From Janthinobacterium sp. (GTDB taxonomy: Bacteria; Pseudomonadota; Gammaproteobacteria; Burkholderiales; Burkholderiaceae_D): 9,018 nt of DNA. This document shows positions 1 through 6,200 of the stretch, piece by piece (within the stretch, counting starts at the first letter, position 1; each line of letters starts with the position of its first letter). The DNA lies in the NCBI GenBank assembly GCA_003482555.1, contig DMYQ01000340.1, positions 29,264 through 38,281 of the forward strand, read 5' to 3'. Below the pieces are notes generated by a model. The model was not told the DNA's origin and did no database searches. It saw nothing but the letters and a program-made list of their open reading frames with translations. The translations under genes were made by a program, and so were the position numbers.

Positions 1-1568
1 AGGCCGTAAATTTCCTTGTCCGACAGGCTGCGGCCCGGCTCCACCAGGCCCCGTTCGATGGCCTTGGCGAGGATGCGCTCGCGCTTCAAGCCGCCGCCAT
101 CGTCGCTCACTTCGATGACGATGCTGCCCGAGTCGTGATAGGCGTTCAGGGTGACCGTGCCCTGGGCCGGCTTGCCGCGCGCGGCGCGCAGTTCGGCCGC
201 CTCGATGCCGTGGTCGATGGCGTTGCGCACCAGGTGAGTGAGCGGGTCGGCGATCTTTTCCACCACCGTCTTGTCGAGCTCCGTGTCTTCGCCGCTGACG
301 GCGAGGCCGATATCCTTGCCGATCTCGCGCGAGACGTCGTGCACGACGCGCTGAAAACGGTTGAAGGTGGCGCCGATTTTCACCATCCGCAATTGGAGGG
401 CGCTGTCGCGCACTTCTTCGACCAGGCCCGAGAGCGTGGAGGTACATTCCAGCAACTCCGGCAAGCGGGTGCGGCGGGCGATCAGATTGGCGCTGGCGCC
501 GGCGATGATGAGCTCGCCGACCAGGTTGATCAGATGGTCGAGCTTGTCGGCGTCGACCCGGATCGAGCGGTTTTCCTGCACCTTCAATTCGCTGACCTGC
601 TTTTGCCTGGCCAGCGCGGCCTCGACCACCACCGGGCGCACCGTGCCCTGTTCGACCAGGATGGTGCCGATCAGCGGCGCGCCCGGCGCCGTGGCCGATT
701 GCGTGGTCAGGGCCGTGGCCAGTTCTTGCGCCGTGATGCTGCCGCAGCGCACCAGCATGTCGCCCAGGCGTGCATTTTCTTCCGGCAATTCCTGGATCAG
801 GATCAGGTATTCCGAGATGCGGCTGTGCGGCGCCAGGATGCGCACGCTGCAATCGTCGCGCACGAATTCAAAGACATTGTCGATGGCGGTCTTGTCGACG
901 TCGCTCTTGAAGGCGATTTCAAAGCCCAGGTAACAGGATTCCGCATCCATCAGCGCCGCCTCCGGCAAGGCGTCGACCAGGGTGACGATGCCGACGATGG
1001 TGCCGATCTGGCTCAGGTAGCGCACGAAGGAGAGCGGGTCCATGCCATTCCTGAGCACGTCGGGACCGAAGCGCAGCGAGATGTGCCAGTGGTCGTGCTC
1101 GTCCCCGCCGGCCTCGATGCGATGCACGGTATCGGCCTGCGTCACCGCCAGCGCCCGCTCGGCCGCTCCCGGCGCCTGGTCCAGGTAATCGCTCAATTGC
1201 GCCGTCAGCGGCGCGCCCTTTTGCAAGAGCTCCGCGTCGGCCTCCATCTGGCCGGAAGCGACGGAATCGACCAGGGCCGCCATATGGTCGCGGCAAGACA
1301 GCAGCAAGACCACCATGGGCTCGCCGATCTCCAGCTGGCCCGCGCGCACAAGGTCGAGCACGCTTTCCACCACGTGCGTGAATTCCACCACTTGATCGAG
1401 GCCGAACATGCCGGCCGAGCCCTTGATGGTATGGGCGGCGCGGAAGATGGCATTCACCAATTCCCCCTGCTCTTCCGCCTGGGCCACGCCGAGCAGGGCG
1501 TTTTCCATTTCTTCCAGCAATTCGCGGCTTTCGACTATGAAGATCTGCAACACTTGGTCAAGATTCAT
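1..1568 (-). CDS. cheA: Chemotaxis histidine kinase CheA (partial, C-terminus beyond the left edge)
   Basis: CheA autophosphorylates on a His in its Hpt domain and passes the phosphate to CheY under control of receptor arrays at the inner membrane. The first 522 complete codons are present. Seen: an N-terminal Hpt domain with the motif AAHTIKGSAGMFG, phospho-His at residue 46; a middle alpha/beta segment (about 165-265) resembling the P2/response-regulator-binding region; two GspE-N/MshEN-like repeats at 267-290 and 299-322; the P3 dimerisation helices starting near SIRVDADKLDHLINLVGEL (about 334); and the start of the HATPase domain, with N-box HLVRNAIDHGIE (Asn449) and G1 box DDGGGL (about 486-491). 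The G2 box and the CheW-like domain lie outside the window. ATG at 1568 is preceded by GAGAG five bases upstream. It is the fourth gene of the mcp-cheY-STAS-cheA operon, 19 bases after the STAS stop. The identity is certain; the repeat domain is the odd part. Confidence 0.96.
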   Translation of the reverse strand, partial: MNLDQVLQIFIVESRELLEEMENALLGVAQAEEQGELVNAIFRAAHTIKGSAGMFGLDQVVEFTHVVESVLDLVRAGQLEIGEPMVVLLLSCRDHMAALVDSVASGQMEADAELLQKGAPLTAQLSDYLDQAPGAAERALAVTQADTVHRIEAGGDEHDHWHISLRFGPDVLRNGMDPLSFVRYLSQIGTIVGIVTLVDALPEAALMDAESCYLGFEIAFKSDVDKTAIDNVFEFVRDDCSVRILAPHSRISEYLILIQELPEENARLGDMLVRCGSITAQELATALTTQSATAPGAPLIGTILVEQGTVRPVVVEAALARQKQVSELKVQENRSIRVDADKLDHLINLVGELIIAGASANLIARRTRLPELLECTSTLSGLVEEVRDSALQLRMVKIGATFNRFQRVVHDVSREIGKDIGLAVSGEDTELDKTVVEKIADPLTHLVRNAIDHGIEAAELRAARGKPAQGTVTLNAYHDSGSIVIEVSDDGGGLKRERILAKAIERGLVEPGRSLSDKEIYG

Positions 1569-1587
1569 GGCATCTCTCGCTGAGGCG

Positions 1588-1941
1588 CTACGATGGGGTC
1601 CGGCCCGGGGCCGAAGCCGATACAGGGCTGGCGGCGATCACCAGGGGGTCGCCGAAATAGGCGGCCAGATTGAACAGTTCCAGCACGTCGAGCACGGCCG
1701 GGCTGTGCGCCAGCAACTGCACGGTTTGATGTTGCTGCCGCGCCTGGCGCTTGGCTAGCATCAGCAATTGCACACCGGAAGAATCGAATTCCGTCACGCC
1801 GGAGAGGTCGATGTCGAGGCTGTCGGGCTGTTCGAGCGCGGCCAGCAGCACCCCCTTGAGCTCGGCCGCCCGGTAAATCGTCATTTCACCGACTATGCGC
1901 AGGCAGGCGGTGCCACCCTTGCGTTGCTGTGCAGTGCTCAT
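1588..1941 (-). CDS. STAS-domain protein (anti-sigma-factor-antagonist-like) in the chemotaxis operon
   Basis: A 117-residue single-domain STAS protein of the SpoIIAA/RsbV type. These small proteins switch partners through Ser/Thr phosphorylation by an anti-sigma-type kinase. Seen: the core LDIDLSGVTEFDSSGVQLL, in which D53-S54-S55-G56 matches the SpoIIAA phosphorylation loop, so Ser55 is the predicted phospho-site. A helix-rich second half (HSPAVLDVLELFNLAAYFG) fits the fold, followed by a Ser/Pro/Ala tail of about 15 residues. ATG at 1941 has GGAG about six bases upstream. It lies between cheY (50-base gap) and cheA (19-base gap) on the same strand, so it is probably co-transcribed and works with this array. 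No anti-sigma kinase or PP2C phosphatase is visible in the window, so its partner is unknown. It might instead sit structurally within the receptor/CheA complex. Confidence 0.88.
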   Translation of the reverse strand: MSTAQQRKGGTACLRIVGEMTIYRAAELKGVLLAALEQPDSLDIDLSGVTEFDSSGVQLLMLAKRQARQQHQTVQLLAHSPAVLDVLELFNLAAYFGDPLVIAASPVSASAPGRTPS

Positions 1942-1991
1942 TGTGCTCTCCAGGGGCGGATGCGGGCCGCGCCGGCGCGGCCCAGTGACAA

Positions 1992-2360
1992 TCAGGGCAA
2001 GACCAGCTTCTGTACGGCGCCGAGCAACACTTCCGGCTTGAAGGGTTTCACCACCCAGGCCTTGGCGCCGGCCGCCTGCCCTTCCTGCTTCTTCGATTCC
2101 TGCGATTCCGTGGTCAGCATGATGACGGGCGTGAATTTATAGCTGGGCAATTGCTTGAGCGCCTTGACGAAGCTGATGCCATCCATATTCGGCATGTTCA
2201 CGTCGCTGATGACGAGGTGAATCTTTTGCCCGGTGAGCTTGGAGAGCGCATCCTGGCCATCCTTGCCTTCGATGACCTCGTAGCCCGCCCCTTTCAGCGC
2301 GATGCCGACAATTTGCCGAATTGAAATTGAATCGTCCACGATCATGATCGTTTTTGCCAT
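1992..2360 (-). CDS. cheY: Single-domain response regulator, CheY family
   Basis: A 122-residue receiver domain with no output domain, the classical CheY layout. It is phosphorylated by CheA and binds a target such as the flagellar switch. Seen: acidic pair D9-D10, phospho-acceptor D53 in LVISDVNMPNMDG, switch Thr83 in IMLTTES, and Lys105 in VVKPF. Trp102 occupies the place of the aromatic switch residue (Tyr106 in E. coli CheY). ATG at 2360 is preceded by AGGGGG five bases upstream, a strong binding site that overlaps the stop codon of the receptor gene, so translation of the two is probably coupled. Which target it serves (motor or another process) cannot be told from this window. Confidence 0.94.
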   Translation of the reverse strand: MAKTIMIVDDSISIRQIVGIALKGAGYEVIEGKDGQDALSKLTGQKIHLVISDVNMPNMDGISFVKALKQLPSYKFTPVIMLTTESQESKKQEGQAAGAKAWVVKPFKPEVLLGAVQKLVLP

Positions 2361-2369
2361 GTCAGCCCC

Positions 2370-3539
2370 CTAGAAAAAAGTGATCTCGTCGTCCTGCGCC
2401 GCGGCCGCCTTGGCCTTGGGCTTCACCTTGGCGCCGGCGTGCAGGGCGCGCTCTTCCGCCATCGCATAGGTGCTTTCCAGCTCGGCCAGCAAGGCGCGGG
2501 AATCGAGTTCGCGCAGGGCCTGGTCTTGTGCGAACTCGCCCTGGTTTTGCCGCAAAAAGTCTGGCAAGCGCTCCATGTTTTGTTTGACGTGGCTCATGAT
2601 CTGGCTCACGCGATCCTGAAATTGCAGTTGCACCAGGGCGTCCGAGACTTCCGACTTGATGCCGATGCTTTCTTCCTTGAGCAGGTTGGACGACTGCACC
2701 AGGGCGTCGGTGACGCCGCGGAAATCGGACAGCACGGTGCCGATCAACTGGCCCGAAGTCTGCATCGAGCGGGCCTCGTCGCGCATCGACGCCTCCGACG
2801 CCTGGCAAGTGGCGACGATGGCGTCGTTGATCAGGCTCACTTGCTGGGAAATGTGGCGACCGGTTTCCGCCGAGCGGTTCGACAACATCCTGACCTCGCT
2901 GGCGACGACGGCGAAGCCGCGTCCCGTTTCGCCGGCGCGGGCCGCCTCGATGGCCGCGTTCAGGGCCAGCAGATTGGTTTGCGCGGCGATGCTGGCAACG
3001 TCCGTCGCCATCTGTTGCAGTTTTTTGATGAAGTGCTGCAAGCCCTGGATCTTGTTGATCATCATGGCCTTGGACGAGGCCGTCGATTCCAGCAAGGCCA
3101 ACACGGAGCCCAGTTCGCGCTCGCTGTTGGCGAACACGGCCACCAGGCCGCTGCCGCTGTCTTCGACCGATTCGGTGGCCGCGCCGGAAGCCCGCACGGC
3201 TTGCTCAAGCTTGTCGACGATGCCGGAGAAACGCTGGGCCAGCGCACTGATGGCGTCCTCCATCTGGGTGCGCGACGATTCGATGTGCGCGCTCCACACG
3301 GACACCACTTTTTCGCCGAAGTCCTGGCGGCTGGCCAGGTAGTGTTCGATCGACTCGGCCGTTTCCGGCTGCAGGGAAGCGCTGTGACGGCTAGCCAGCA
3401 GGCCGGCGCCAAACAGCAAGGCCGCCGCCAGCATGCCGGGCCAGTGCCAGCCGCCGAAGGAGAGAACGAGGATCGCGCCCGCCAGGGAGAGTATGGCCGG
3501 ATAGAATAAGTGAAAACGCCGCCGAAGGGATTGCTTCAC
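2370..3539 (-). CDS. Methyl-accepting chemotaxis protein with membrane hairpin and no sensor domain
   Basis: A chemoreceptor of 389 residues from the GTG at 3539. That start is preferred because GGGAGA lies seven bases upstream; an in-frame ATG at 3587 would add 16 residues but has no binding site. Seen: a basic N-terminus (KQSLRRRFHLFY), two hydrophobic segments (about 12-30 and 34-50) split only by a Gly/Trp/Pro turn, then a long cytoplasmic helical region. The conserved receptor tip IAAQTNLLALNAAIEAARAG continues through GRGFAVVASEVR near residues 180-220, where CheA and CheW dock. No periplasmic ligand domain is present and no HAMP domain is recognisable. After the signalling helices comes a Lys/Ala-rich linker and the acidic-aromatic terminus DDEITFF. 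It heads the operon, nine bases before cheY. It probably senses an internal or membrane-linked cue. Family identity is sure; the signal is unknown. Confidence 0.92.
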   Translation of the reverse strand: MKQSLRRRFHLFYPAILSLAGAILVLSFGGWHWPGMLAAALLFGAGLLASRHSASLQPETAESIEHYLASRQDFGEKVVSVWSAHIESSRTQMEDAISALAQRFSGIVDKLEQAVRASGAATESVEDSGSGLVAVFANSERELGSVLALLESTASSKAMMINKIQGLQHFIKKLQQMATDVASIAAQTNLLALNAAIEAARAGETGRGFAVVASEVRMLSNRSAETGRHISQQVSLINDAIVATCQASEASMRDEARSMQTSGQLIGTVLSDFRGVTDALVQSSNLLKEESIGIKSEVSDALVQLQFQDRVSQIMSHVKQNMERLPDFLRQNQGEFAQDQALRELDSRALLAELESTYAMAEERALHAGAKVKPKAKAAAAQDDEITFF

Positions 3540-3628
3540 TACGAAATCTCCCAAGAGTAACAAGAAGGATAGCGGCGTCGCGGGCATGGCCCGTGGGCGA
3601 CGTCAGCGTTGTGTTAGCTCGTGTGAAT

Positions 3629-3646
3629 CGTGCGATTTTGCGCACG
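3629..3646 (-). other. Perfect 6-bp hairpin in the putative leader of the chemotaxis operon
   Basis: CGTGCG and CGCACG are separated by a six-base AT-rich loop. It lies about 90 bases upstream of the receptor GTG, between the candidate promoter and the start codon. It could be a leader structure or an operator; nothing shows which. Confidence 0.35.
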
Positions 3647-3671
3647 TGAAACAGCGTGTCGGCACCGCTTG

Positions 3672-3687
3672 CAGGTGCGGACACCTG
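3672..3687 (-). other. Perfect 6-bp hairpin with a 4-base loop
   Basis: CAGGTG and CACCTG flank a four-base loop. It lies just downstream, in minus-strand sense, of the candidate promoter at 3693-3721, so it would fall at or near the transcript 5' end. It could act as an operator or as a 5' stabilising stem. The evidence is only the dyad itself. Confidence 0.35.
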
Positions 3688-3692
3688 AAATG

Positions 3693-3721
3693 ATCATGCT
3701 ACTTATATTGTTCTAGCGCAA
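3693..3721 (-). promoter_or_regulatory. Weak candidate sigma-70 promoter for the chemotaxis operon
   Basis: On the minus strand TTGCGC and CATGAT are 17 bases apart, 3/6 and 4/6 matches to consensus. An overlapping TATAAG (3702-3707) is a better -10 but has no -35 at correct spacing. A promoter is expected here because the next gene upstream ends about 125 bases away, but the exact boxes are uncertain. Confidence 0.25.
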
Positions 3722-3784
3722 GTGATTCGCGCAAAGTATCGGAACAATTCACCGCCGCGGCACCCGACCGTTGTTCTTGGGGAG

Positions 3785-3815
3785 GGCGCCGCCGGCCCGG
3801 CGAAGCGGGGGCGCC
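3785..3815 (-). terminator. Possible GC-rich stem-loop after the AI-2E gene
   Basis: Two copies of the self-complementary GGCGCC can pair around an inner CCCG/CGGG stem with a six-base loop, about 30 bases past the AI-2E stop. No T-run follows on the minus strand, so this is not a standard intrinsic terminator. Confidence 0.25.
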
Positions 3816-3845
3816 GCCGCGGGACCGGGACAGGGATCACCTTTG

Positions 3846-4940
3846 TCAGGGAATGATCAAGGACTCGGCGTCATCCTGCGCCTCCCTCTCCAGCGCGGCG
3901 CTACGTGCCAGGCGCGACGCCCGCGCGCGCGCGAAGACGATCTTCAAGGCGGCCATGACGGGCACCGACAGGAAGATCCCGGCCACGCCGCCCAGTTGAT
4001 CGCCGGCCAGCAAACCGACGATCACCATCAGGGGGCTCACTTCCACCCCCTCGCTCATCAGATAGGGATTGAGCACGTAATCCTGGAACATGCGGTAGGC
4101 GAAAATGAAGCTGATCAGCCACAACAGGTGCTCATAGCCGCTGAAACCGGCCACCAGCACGGCCAGGACGACGGCCGCCAGCGGCCCCGCGAAAGGGATG
4201 AATTCGAGCAATGCCGCCGCGCCCGCCAGCAGCAGGGCGTAGGGAACGCCGAGCAGGGAAAAGGCCATGCCATAGCTGACGAAGGTGGCGATGGAGAGCA
4301 TCAACAGGGCGCGCACATAACGCGACAGCAAGACATCGAGGTCGTCGATGATGTCGCCCCACAGGCTCTTGTTTTGCTTGTTCAGCAGGGAAAACATCTC
4401 GGCCCGCATGTCCGGCGCCTCCTTGATCAGCAGGAAACTGAGGATGGGCACCAGCACCACGTAGATCAGATTGCTGGCCACATGGACCACGCCCAGGCCG
4501 AACTGCCGGGCCAGCGGCACGGCCTTGTCGGTGCCGCTGGCCAACTGGCTTTGCACGAAGGCGAGGATGCGGGCGCGCAGCGGCTCCATGAATTCCGGCA
4601 AGGGAATGCGGTCGGCGAAATTGTTCGCCTTGATCAATTCCGGCAATTGCTCGCTCAGGCGCAAGGCTTCGTCTTCGATGCGGCCACCGAACACGGCGCC
4701 GGCCACGGCGACCAGGGCGATGGCGACGACAAACACCAGTGCGATCGAGACCGTGCGCGGCACCCGCCGCGGCCGCACCCGTTCCAGCAGTTCGACCAGC
4801 GGATACAGCAAGTAGCTAAAGAAAATGGCGAACACCACCACCAGCAAGGTGGAAGAAATGGTGTAGGTAATAAAGAGCAAGAGCGAGACGAGAAATACTG
4901 TCCAGACTATTTTTGCAACGCGGACATCGAAACCAAACAT
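3846..4940 (-). CDS. AI-2E/PerM family transporter (inner-membrane protein)
   Basis: A polytopic inner-membrane protein of about 364 residues in the AI-2E exporter family (relatives TqsA, YdgG, PerM). Members are reported to export autoinducer-2 or to act in ion/solute exchange, so the substrate here is not known. Seen: hydrophobic segments clustered at the N-terminus (IVWTVFLVSLLLFITYT onward), a soluble helical stretch of about 100 residues, then a second cluster holding the family signatures LLEFIPFAGPLAAVV and NPYLMSEGVEVSPLMVIVG and the C-terminal GGVAGIFLSVPVMAALK. The length is usual for the family. ATG at 4940 is chosen because AAGAAGGA precedes it by four bases; an upstream in-frame ATG at 5027 (29 more residues) lacks a binding site. 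It is about 300 bases from the chemotaxis operon and is probably a separate unit. Confidence 0.9.
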   Translation of the reverse strand: MFGFDVRVAKIVWTVFLVSLLLFITYTISSTLLVVVFAIFFSYLLYPLVELLERVRPRRVPRTVSIALVFVVAIALVAVAGAVFGGRIEDEALRLSEQLPELIKANNFADRIPLPEFMEPLRARILAFVQSQLASGTDKAVPLARQFGLGVVHVASNLIYVVLVPILSFLLIKEAPDMRAEMFSLLNKQNKSLWGDIIDDLDVLLSRYVRALLMLSIATFVSYGMAFSLLGVPYALLLAGAAALLEFIPFAGPLAAVVLAVLVAGFSGYEHLLWLISFIFAYRMFQDYVLNPYLMSEGVEVSPLMVIVGLLAGDQLGGVAGIFLSVPVMAALKIVFARARASRLARSAALEREAQDDAESLIIP

Positions 4941-5057
4941 ACTATCCTTCTTCGGCAAGGACGCAAGATACGCGTCGGTGCGCACAGTTTGATGCCGCAC
5001 GATTGATACCGCAATGAAATTATCCATGGCGCCAGGCGCATGCCGCCGCGCCGGCCC

Positions 5058-5594
5058 TCAAGGCCAGGGGCTGCCGTCGCCGCAATGCTCGACAAACAGC
5101 ACATTGTTCTTGCTGTCGTTGGGGATATACACTTGATTCACCGCCGACGGCGGCAATATGTCGCCGGCGCATTGCGCGCTTTGACCGGGGCCCAGCACGA
5201 TCTTGCCGCCGACCTTGATGGTGCAAGAGCTGGCGCTATTCAAGGGGCTCCATTCCGGGCAAATGTCGTTGTCGACGCGGTACTTGTCGCGCGGGCCCAG
5301 CGGCGCCGAGAACGACCACCAGCGCCCGTACCGGGTATAGCCCTTGGAAGCGTCTCAGACCCGATACACGGTGACGGGTTTTTCCGCCACAAACACTTGC
5401 CCCTTGCACAGGGCGCCCTTGCCCGGCTCGCCGATCGCGGCCGCCAGCAAGGCCTCGTCGCTGGCCGCGACCATGCCTTCGGGCGGGGTGACGATCGCGC
5501 CCACGCAATCGTCCGCGAACGCCGCCGCGGCGAAGCCGGCGCTCAACAGGGTGAAGCTGCAAACGAGGGCGTAGCGCCGCGACGGCATAGACAT
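5058..5594 (-). pseudogene. Small secreted six-cysteine protein gene interrupted by an in-frame TGA
   Basis: The reading frame starts at ATG 5594 with an excellent binding site (AAGGAG, six bases upstream). It encodes a Sec signal peptide (MSMPSRRYALVCSFTLLSAG, likely cleavage AFA/DD at residue 27) and runs to TGA at 5355-5357 (codon 80). The same frame continues without shift for 98 more codons to a second TGA at 5058. The downstream half still reads as protein (ASKGYTRYGRWWSF, then NDICPEWSPL, SSCTIKVGGKIVLGPGQSA, NNVLFVEHCGDGSPWP). Counting both halves, the mature product would have six Cys, fitting three disulfides in the periplasm or outside. The simplest reading is a Trp TGG changed to TGA. 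The family is not recognised. Alternatives are a sequencing error or readthrough. The gene lies 68 bases after the hypothetical gene on the same strand. Confidence 0.7.
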
Positions 5595-5643
5595 GGGAAA
5601 CTCCTTGAAGGTTCGCTTGAAAAAGTGACGCTGAAAAGCGGTG

Positions 5644-5670
5644 CTCAATCGACTCAATCGACTCAATCGA
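5644..5670. repeat. Three tandem copies of a 9-bp unit (CTCAATCGA)
   Basis: Three perfect consecutive copies at 5644-5652, 5653-5661 and 5662-5670. On the minus strand the unit covers the end of the 118-residue hypothetical gene, and because it is 9 bp long it places three TGA codons in the same frame (5663-5665, 5654-5656, 5645-5647). It probably arose by slippage. Confidence 0.9.
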
Positions 5671-6019
5671 GGAAGGCGCGCAAGCGCGCCAGGCTCAGGC
5701 GTTGGTTGGCGCGCAGCCATTCCTGGGGCAAATCCAGGCCCGACAGAGACAGATCCGACTGCCCCGCCAGCCAGGCGACAAATTGATCGCGCTCGGCAAA
5801 GGCCAGGAATTCCCCCGCCTCGCCATCGGTCTTGCGGCGCAGATATTGACTCTGGGTAAGCAACTCGCCATCCGTCACTTCGCAATAGATGAACAAGCCG
5901 TCGGCACAATGCAAACCCATGCCGCAATACTCGGGATGGCTGAAACACAGCGCCCGTCCCGCCTGCAGACGGTCGGCGACGGCATTGGCGAGCGCTGCGC
6001 CCACGGTGGGATTTGGCAT
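5663..6019 (-). CDS. Hypothetical protein, 118 residues
   Basis: I do not recognise this family. The predicted protein is soluble, with no signal peptide or membrane segment. A Cys-rich patch (C25, C32, C38, C46) lies in CFSHPEYCGMGLHCADG and the Tyr-Cys-Glu-Val just after it, followed by an acidic stretch, an aromatic FVAWLAGQSD segment and a C-terminal basic helix (LRANQRLSLARLRAFLD). The four Cys could bind a metal, but the spacing does not match a known zinc motif that I can name. The coding frame is supported by its composition and lack of stops. ATG at 6019 has no clear ribosome binding site, and the open frame continues upstream without another ATG nearby, so the start is uncertain. 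It lies 68 bases upstream of the secreted-protein gene and could share a transcript with it. Confidence 0.65.
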   Translation of the reverse strand: MPNPTVGAALANAVADRLQAGRALCFSHPEYCGMGLHCADGLFIYCEVTDGELLTQSQYLRRKTDGEAGEFLAFAERDQFVAWLAGQSDLSLSGLDLPQEWLRANQRLSLARLRAFLD

Positions 6020-6059
6020 GGTGGCGATGAGAGAAAAAGAAATCGGAATCCGGGCGCTG

Positions 6060-6122
6060 GCAGCCTGTCGGACTTGAAGAATCGAAGCGAAAAGCCGATT
6101 TCCTTCAAGTCCGACAGGCTGC
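6060..6122. repeat. REP-like palindromic stem-loop, 20-bp perfect arms
   Basis: Arms at 6060-6079 and 6103-6122 are perfect reverse complements (outer end GCAGCCTGTCGGAC). The stem continues after a two-base bulge with AATCG (6080-6084) pairing with CGATT (6096-6100), leaving an 11-base loop. Position between genes, length and shape fit a repetitive extragenic palindrome or a two-sided stem-loop. No T-run follows either arm, so it is not a classic terminator. Copy number in the genome cannot be seen here. Confidence 0.75.
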
Positions 6123-6171
6123 TAGTCGCGACCGCGCGCATGCATACCGGGCATGGCCCGGCGACGTTCAT

Positions 6172-6200
6172 ACGCTACGCGACAATAAAAAAATTGTCAA
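6172..6200 (-). promoter_or_regulatory. Candidate leftward promoter for the hypothetical gene
   Basis: On the minus strand a perfect TTGACA (6195-6200) is followed after 17 bases by TAGCGT (6172-6177), only a 3/6 match to the -10 consensus. A transcript from here would carry the palindrome at 6060-6122 in its leader. Confidence 0.3.
6181..6198. promoter_or_regulatory. Inverted repeat GACAAT-N6-ATTGTC (possible operator)
   Basis: A perfect 6-bp dyad around an all-A spacer, overlapping the -35 box of the candidate leftward promoter. It could be a regulator site or a small hairpin followed by an AT-rich tract. Confidence 0.35.

Larger units (their letters stand above)
3540..3845. other. Gap between the chemotaxis operon and the AI-2E gene
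   Basis: These 306 bases hold no convincing gene. The half next to the receptor gene is less GC-rich and should contain the leader and promoter of the chemotaxis operon; it carries two short perfect hairpins (3629-3646 and 3672-3687). The half next to the AI-2E gene is very GC-rich with a direct repeat GGGCGCCGCCG at 3784-3794 and 3809-3819. No sigma-28 (flagellar) promoter was recognised on the minus strand. Confidence 0.7.

Noticed and set aside
135..1583. 482-codon plus-strand open frame across cheA
   Set aside because: It is antisense to a CheA frame that shows all kinase boxes; its His/Arg/Gln-rich composition is that of a GC-rich shadow frame.
2439..3509. 356-codon plus-strand open frame across the receptor gene
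   Set aside because: Antisense shadow of the receptor gene; no family motif in the translation.
3540..3587. ATG at 3587 as the receptor start
   Set aside because: No ribosome binding site; the GTG at 3539 has a well-placed GGGAGA and gives a typical basic N-terminus before the first membrane segment.
3784..3819. GC-rich direct repeat as a mobile-element end
   Set aside because: No transposase, no target duplication and no terminal inverted structure; low-complexity GC repeats are common here.
3771..5006. 411-codon plus-strand open frame across the AI-2E gene
   Set aside because: Antisense shadow; Gln/His/Asp-rich with no domain, while the opposite strand shows a clear membrane protein.
5325..5357. 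Selenocysteine decoding of the in-frame TGA
   Set aside because: Only a three-base-pair GGG/CCC stem follows, too small for a bacterial SECIS, and the flanking residues suit Trp.
6060..6122. Palindrome as an intrinsic terminator
   Set aside because: No T-run follows the stem on either strand, so the REP-like reading is preferred.
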